This document shows, one piece after another, positions 61,505 through 62,527 of a DNA stretch of 62,527 nt. The position numbers and the translations under genes are program-made. The notes beneath the pieces are model-generated. The model searched no databases. It worked only from the letters and a program-made list of their open reading frames with translations, and was not told the origin of the DNA. Location: NCBI GenBank assembly GCA_950054255.1, contig CATLOR010000005.1, positions 1 through 62,527 of the forward strand, read 5' to 3'. Source of the stretch: an uncultured Rickettsiales bacterium (lineage in GTDB: Bacteria > Pseudomonadota > Alphaproteobacteria > Micavibrionales > GCA-2720935). Within the stretch, counting starts at the first letter, position 1, and every line of letters begins with the position of its first letter.

Positions 61505-61527
61505 CTCTGCCAGCAAGTCTTACATTT
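61505..61527 (+). repeat. attR direct repeat
   Basis: Identical over 23 bases to 44019-44041. The preceding 25 bases (GAGTTCGTCTGATAG) weakly resemble the T-arm of the tRNA-Ser, perhaps a decayed tRNA end carried by the island. Confidence 0.78.
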
Positions 61528-61576
61528 TTCCAATACATAAAAATAACCACCCAGAATGCCCGTACCACCTCAAAGT

Positions 61577-61850
61577 TCAAGCAAAAAGGATTTCATTCCA
61601 CGCATTGAGCGAGGATTGCCTTAGTTCTTTAAAATATTGTCTCGTTTCTAGATGTCTTTGGTAATTAAAAGGATTTTGAAATGTGGATTGAACAGAGGTT
61701 CATTTTTGTATAGGCTTCATAGATCGGAACTTATTCATTATCTTCTCCCTTCGCCGAAAATGAAGATGAGAATTCTCAATTTGGTTGTTTTTTAGCAATT
61801 TTATCACTAAAATTTTTAAAATGCAGATTTTAATATGATATGACCGTGCC
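61577..61850 (-). pseudogene. Internally deleted IS6-family element, inverted
   Basis: Read leftward from 61850, the IS left end (GGCACGGTCATATCA, then ATTAAAATCTGCATTTTAAA and TTTTAGTGATAAAATTGC) matches the start of the copy at 57592. It then jumps to ENSHLHFRRREKIMNKF, the last third of the transposase, and ends at a normal stop at 61577. About 500 bases of the middle are missing, and a TGA interrupts the remaining frame. It lies just outside attR. Confidence 0.85.
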
Positions 61851-61875
61851 AGATTTCTGGGTAATAACCTAATTT

Positions 61876-62079
61876 TTACCGTCTACGTCGCCATTCAACT
61901 CTAACCACATTGCCCCCTACGACAATCATTAAAATCCCAATAAGCCGAACTCCAAAGCCACGAGCTGATACTGAAGCTACATCACCATAATTTTGAGTGC
62001 CAGCATCCCCAGTTATCAAGCCATATACACCAGCGACTATCAACGCCATTCCAAGTATTAAAAATATATACCTATCCAT
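61876..62079 (-). CDS. Small two-TM membrane protein
   Basis: The 67-residue protein consists of two hydrophobic helices (about residues 4-24 and 44-60) around a glycine-rich loop (ITGDAGTQNYGDVASVSARG) and a basic end VEWRRRR, so both ends should be cytoplasmic. No strong ribosome site is visible. The composition and the well-formed hairpin make it a plausible gene. No family recognised. Confidence 0.55.
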   Translation of the reverse strand: MDRYIFLILGMALIVAGVYGLITGDAGTQNYGDVASVSARGFGVRLIGILMIVVGGNVVRVEWRRRR

Positions 62080-62414
62080 TCAATTTCTATTTTTAGCCTA
62101 ATTATTTGGTAAGTTGTATAAGTATATTTACAGATATTTGCCAAAAAAACAATAACAGTATATATTATATATAACATGTAAATTTATTTAGAAAATATTT
62201 TTAATAACTAACTTATTGTATTAAATATATAATCAACCACAGACAGCAAAAAAATTGATGCCAGTTTTTCAATAATAGAATTTTTTTTATATAATTAATG
62301 AATTCTTAAAGGTGAATATTTTATACTATAGGGTAGAGGAGTATCTAAAAAATATAGGGTGCCGCAGATTCTGTTTTTTAGGTACAAAAGATTAAAGTAT
62401 AAGGGGTTAGTTGA
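62080..62414. other. AT-rich intergenic region
   Basis: About 335 bases of very AT-rich sequence without a convincing reading frame. A short inverted repeat (AGAATTTTTTTTATATAATT around 62278, pairing with AATTCT) and A/T-rich promoter-like stretches are present, but none is distinctive. Confidence 0.4.
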
Positions 62415-62527
62415 ATGAGGAATTTTCAAACAGTATTATTAGTAATGCTCAGTTTATTTTTGGTATCGTGTTTCGAGAATGAGACGAAGGTATCGAGTAA
62501 ACAGAATGTACAAGACGTTATGGAACA
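62415..62527 (+). CDS. Lipoprotein, N-terminal fragment (partial)
   Basis: The frame opens at ATG 62415 after AAGGGG and runs off the window. It begins MRNFQTVLLVMLSLFLVSCF: a basic n-region, a hydrophobic core and the lipobox LVSC, so the protein should be lipid-modified at that cysteine. The 38 visible residues do not identify its function. Confidence 0.75.
   Translation, partial: MRNFQTVLLVMLSLFLVSCFENETKVSSKQNVQDVME

Larger units (their letters stand above)
44019..61527. mobile_element. Genomic island integrated at tRNA-Ser
   Basis: Perfect 23-bp direct repeats at 44019-44041 and 61505-61527 bound the segment; the left copy overlaps the 3' end of an intact tRNA-Ser gene. A recombinase gene lies next to the left repeat. 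The contents are accessory: recombinase with DUF2924 and DUF5681-like companions, a type I restriction operon with anticodon-nuclease-like and abortive-infection-like genes, a Fic protein, IS6 remnants and an ankyrin protein. Composition inside is patchy, with a GC-richer block (about 48000-53600) between AT-rich parts. No conjugation or phage structural genes are seen, so it is not self-transmissible by itself. Confidence 0.8.

Noticed and set aside
44019..61527. Prophage
   Set aside because: No capsid, tail, terminase or lysis genes are present; DUF5681 alone is not enough.

Overview
The window comes from an AT-rich alphaproteobacterium. The evidence is gene content: a CpdR-type single-domain response regulator, LptF/LptG, an intracellular PHB depolymerase, a membrane-anchored c-type cytochrome, GatCAB, an isocitrate dehydrogenase of the long type known from Rickettsiales, and a short class I ribonucleotide reductase. 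The large ankyrin protein hints at a host- or protist-associated lifestyle, but the core metabolism (NAD salvage, PHB use, prephenate dehydratase, outer membrane export) is broader than in a minimal intracellular parasite. I cannot name the genus.

Positions 1-43,900 read as ordinary chromosome: the 3' end of tuf, an unknown 491-residue protein, transporters (DMT, NhaA), icd, folD, a thioredoxin-like protein, an outer-membrane barrel protein, a uracil-DNA glycosylase, lptFG, pepA-holC, a 982-residue LysM membrane protein, cytochrome c, pheA, two tandem small membrane paralogues, nadD, a NAD-salvage pair (nicotinamide phosphoribosyltransferase plus a NUDT9-like Nudix protein), tRNA-Arg, a divergent class A PBP, cpdR, nrdAB with a good pair of NrdR boxes, phoH, an SCO1-like protein, phaZ, a YgjP-like peptidase, ruvX and gatCAB. 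Three members of one uncharacterised membrane-protein family (28268, 33470, 35286) are scattered here. Each lies behind the same extended -35 sequence TTGACATAA. Two candidate structured RNAs lie at 27964-28153 (leftward) and 34176-34386 (just before phoH).

Positions 44,019-61,527 form a genomic island inserted at the 3' end of a tRNA-Ser(GCU) gene. A 23-bp perfect direct repeat marks both ends. Next to the left end lies a cluster typical of alphaproteobacterial elements: a large serine recombinase, a DUF2924 protein, a DUF5681-like pseudogene and a 59-residue gene. The recombinase, DUF2924 and 59-residue genes share one promoter pattern. Then comes a five-gene operon: hsdM, hsdS, an ABC-type ATPase with the R-x3-E...H signature of the PrrC/RloC anticodon nucleases, hsdR, and a two-TM protein resembling putative abortive-infection proteins. 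The order hsdM-hsdS-nuclease-hsdR matches the E. coli prr locus, and the HsdS carries the 'TAEL' repeats of type IC enzymes. The likely logic is a restriction system with a back-up suicide nuclease that fires when restriction is inhibited. A self-inhibited Fic protein with its own operator follows.

The right end holds a 996-residue ankyrin protein with 16 near-identical 31-residue repeats and a separate C-terminal domain. Its gene lies between the 5' part and the 3' end of a decayed IS6-family transposase, and a second, inverted IS6 remnant lies just outside. After the island come a small two-TM protein and the start of a lipoprotein gene. The most promising systems for follow-up are the restriction/anticodon-nuclease operon with its extra N-terminal domain, the ankyrin protein and its IS6 setting, the NadV-NUDT9 pair, and the phoH leader RNA with the flanking membrane-protein family.
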